Shown here one piece after another: positions 27,108 to 27,826 of a stretch of 27,826 nucleotides of DNA. The position numbers and the translations under genes are program-made. The stretch covers positions 1 to 27,826 of the forward strand of contig JAWQRN010000610.1 in NCBI GenBank assembly GCA_033557685.1. The letters are read 5' to 3'. This DNA is from Sperchopsis tessellata (Eukaryota > Arthropoda > Insecta > Coleoptera > Hydrophilidae). How positions within the stretch are numbered: the stretch's first letter is position 1; every line of letters begins with the position of its first letter. Under the pieces are notes generated by a model. The model saw only the letters and a program-made list of their open reading frames with translations. It did no database searches and was not told the origin of the DNA.

Positions 27108-27826
27108 TGTTACCAGCTAGACTTGGCTGGTCTCTACTATGTTGTTTTGTTTTTTTATCTTTTTATTATTTTTTTTTCACATGGATAACCGTTACCTCAG
27201 AATATGGGCAGCCCTGAGTCCTGGAGGCGATTCGTGGCGGGGACGTCCCTGGCATCGACGATAGGACTGGGGGGCGGCGATAGGGGCTCGTAGGGTCCAA
27301 CTAGGAGCTTTCCCATGCGGAGATGGCGGGGTGTCTCCGGCGTTTCCAGGTGGCTGGACGGCTCTGGGCTGGTGGCTCTGGGCGCTCCGGTATGGCGGGC
27401 GGTAAGGCTTCAGGTAGCACTCCTATCCAAAGCTATCTCCTAGCTCGGGCCTGGGCTTGGCGCAGCAGGCGTGCTCTGCGTCCCCACCCCCCCTTGGTTC
27501 ATACGAGACCGTTGTCTGGGGTCACTTCTAGTCTACCACTATCTACAGGCGATCAACTCAATGCGACTATGGGTGTACCGCGAAGAGAAGACGACCGGCA
27601 GTGGGCCAGTACCACATTGCTCAAAAGGAGTGCACTTAGCTACGAACAGTGTACTGGTGGCGAACTGGAAGAGCTGAAAAGATATGGTGTTGGGGCAGAA
27701 ATGAAAACAACGTTCATTCTTTTTCTAGGTCACCAGAAAACCTCTACCCCACCTTAGACTTAGAAAAACTTTATTTGTTAATTATATAGTTTACATGATT
27801 CTATATATAATCGTAATTACATTTGG
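27108..27826 (-). repeat. 5' LTR (right copy) of the reverse Gypsy, cut by window end
   Basis: Begins TGTTACC at 27108 beside the primer-binding site. Matches the left LTR from 27178 to about 27740 with many differences but one 44-bp exact block. The last 70 bases (CTTTATTT onward, AT-rich) resemble the end of the left copy near 23410-23470, so the true end probably lies outside the window. Confidence 0.78.

Larger units (their letters stand above)
22600..27826 (-). mobile_element. Ty3/Gypsy LTR retrotransposon, reverse orientation, decayed
   Basis: Two direct repeats bracket a minus-strand gag-pol, so the right copy is the 5' LTR and the left the 3' LTR. Reading leftwards from the right LTR there are a primer-binding-site-like sequence (27086-27105), Gag (26982-26623), protease (26411-26022), RT (25830-25118), RNase H (25090-24667) and integrase (24564-23482). 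The RT-RNaseH-integrase order defines Ty3/Gypsy rather than Copia. No env is seen. Every domain has frameshifts, stops or lost active residues, so the copy is inactive. The right LTR probably runs past the window end. Confidence 0.9.

Noticed and set aside
27323..27757. 144-codon plus-strand frame in the right LTR
   Set aside because: The equivalent left LTR does not keep the frame, and GC-rich composition explains the openness.
1..27826. tRNA, rRNA, CRISPR array or phage-type system
   Set aside because: Looked for cloverleaf-like GGTTCGAATCC boxes, rRNA-like conserved blocks and regularly spaced repeats and found none. The window is eukaryotic.
22600..27826. Reverse Gypsy as an endogenous retrovirus with envelope gene
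   Set aside because: Integrase runs to about 23482 and the LTR begins near 23470, leaving no room for env.

Overview
The window looks like nuclear DNA of an insect, quite possibly a hemipteran, though the order cannot be fixed from sequence alone. The evidence is GT-AG introns with short pyrimidine-rich acceptors, AT-rich non-coding DNA, and a dense load of mariner, non-LTR, Ty3/Gypsy and Polinton-type relics. There is no bacterial operon structure, no RNA gene and no CRISPR array.

One host gene is supported (+ strand, 241-10747, five visible coding exons, 1650 codons plus stop). A single exon of about 4.3 kb encodes about 1400 residues of low-complexity, Ser/Thr/Glu-rich then Lys-rich protein with nuclear-localisation-type motifs. 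Four smaller exons then encode a crotonase (enoyl-CoA hydratase/isomerase) fold most like that of chromodomain Y-like (CDYL) proteins. The first intron is 57 bp. The last (3.7 kb) holds a decayed mariner and a tiny retroposed fragment, and the 1.6-kb second intron holds a foldback element. Putative poly(A) signals follow the stop.

From about 11.3 kb to the end I see only intergenic DNA and mobile-element relics. There is a minus-strand LINE 3' half (about 12.1-13.25 kb), two other LINE C-termini pointing apart (about 15.34-16.06 kb minus, 16.32-16.60 kb plus), and a broken Polinton/adintovirus-type segment with an adenain-like protease (about 17.8-18.3 kb). A Jockey-like LINE with Gag, endonuclease and part of the RT (about 18.5-20.55 kb, plus) follows, then an internally deleted Ty3/Gypsy derivative (about 21.2-22.13 kb, plus). 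Last comes a nearly complete but heavily mutated Ty3/Gypsy element in reverse orientation, whose two LTRs lie at about 22.6-23.47 kb and from 27.108 kb to the window end.

Base composition changes sharply near 18.47 kb, where GC-richer retroelement sequence begins, and returns to AT-rich sequence near 27.76 kb. The mobile elements all look dead: every coding domain carries stops, frameshifts, deletions or lost catalytic residues. The host gene reads cleanly across all its splice junctions.
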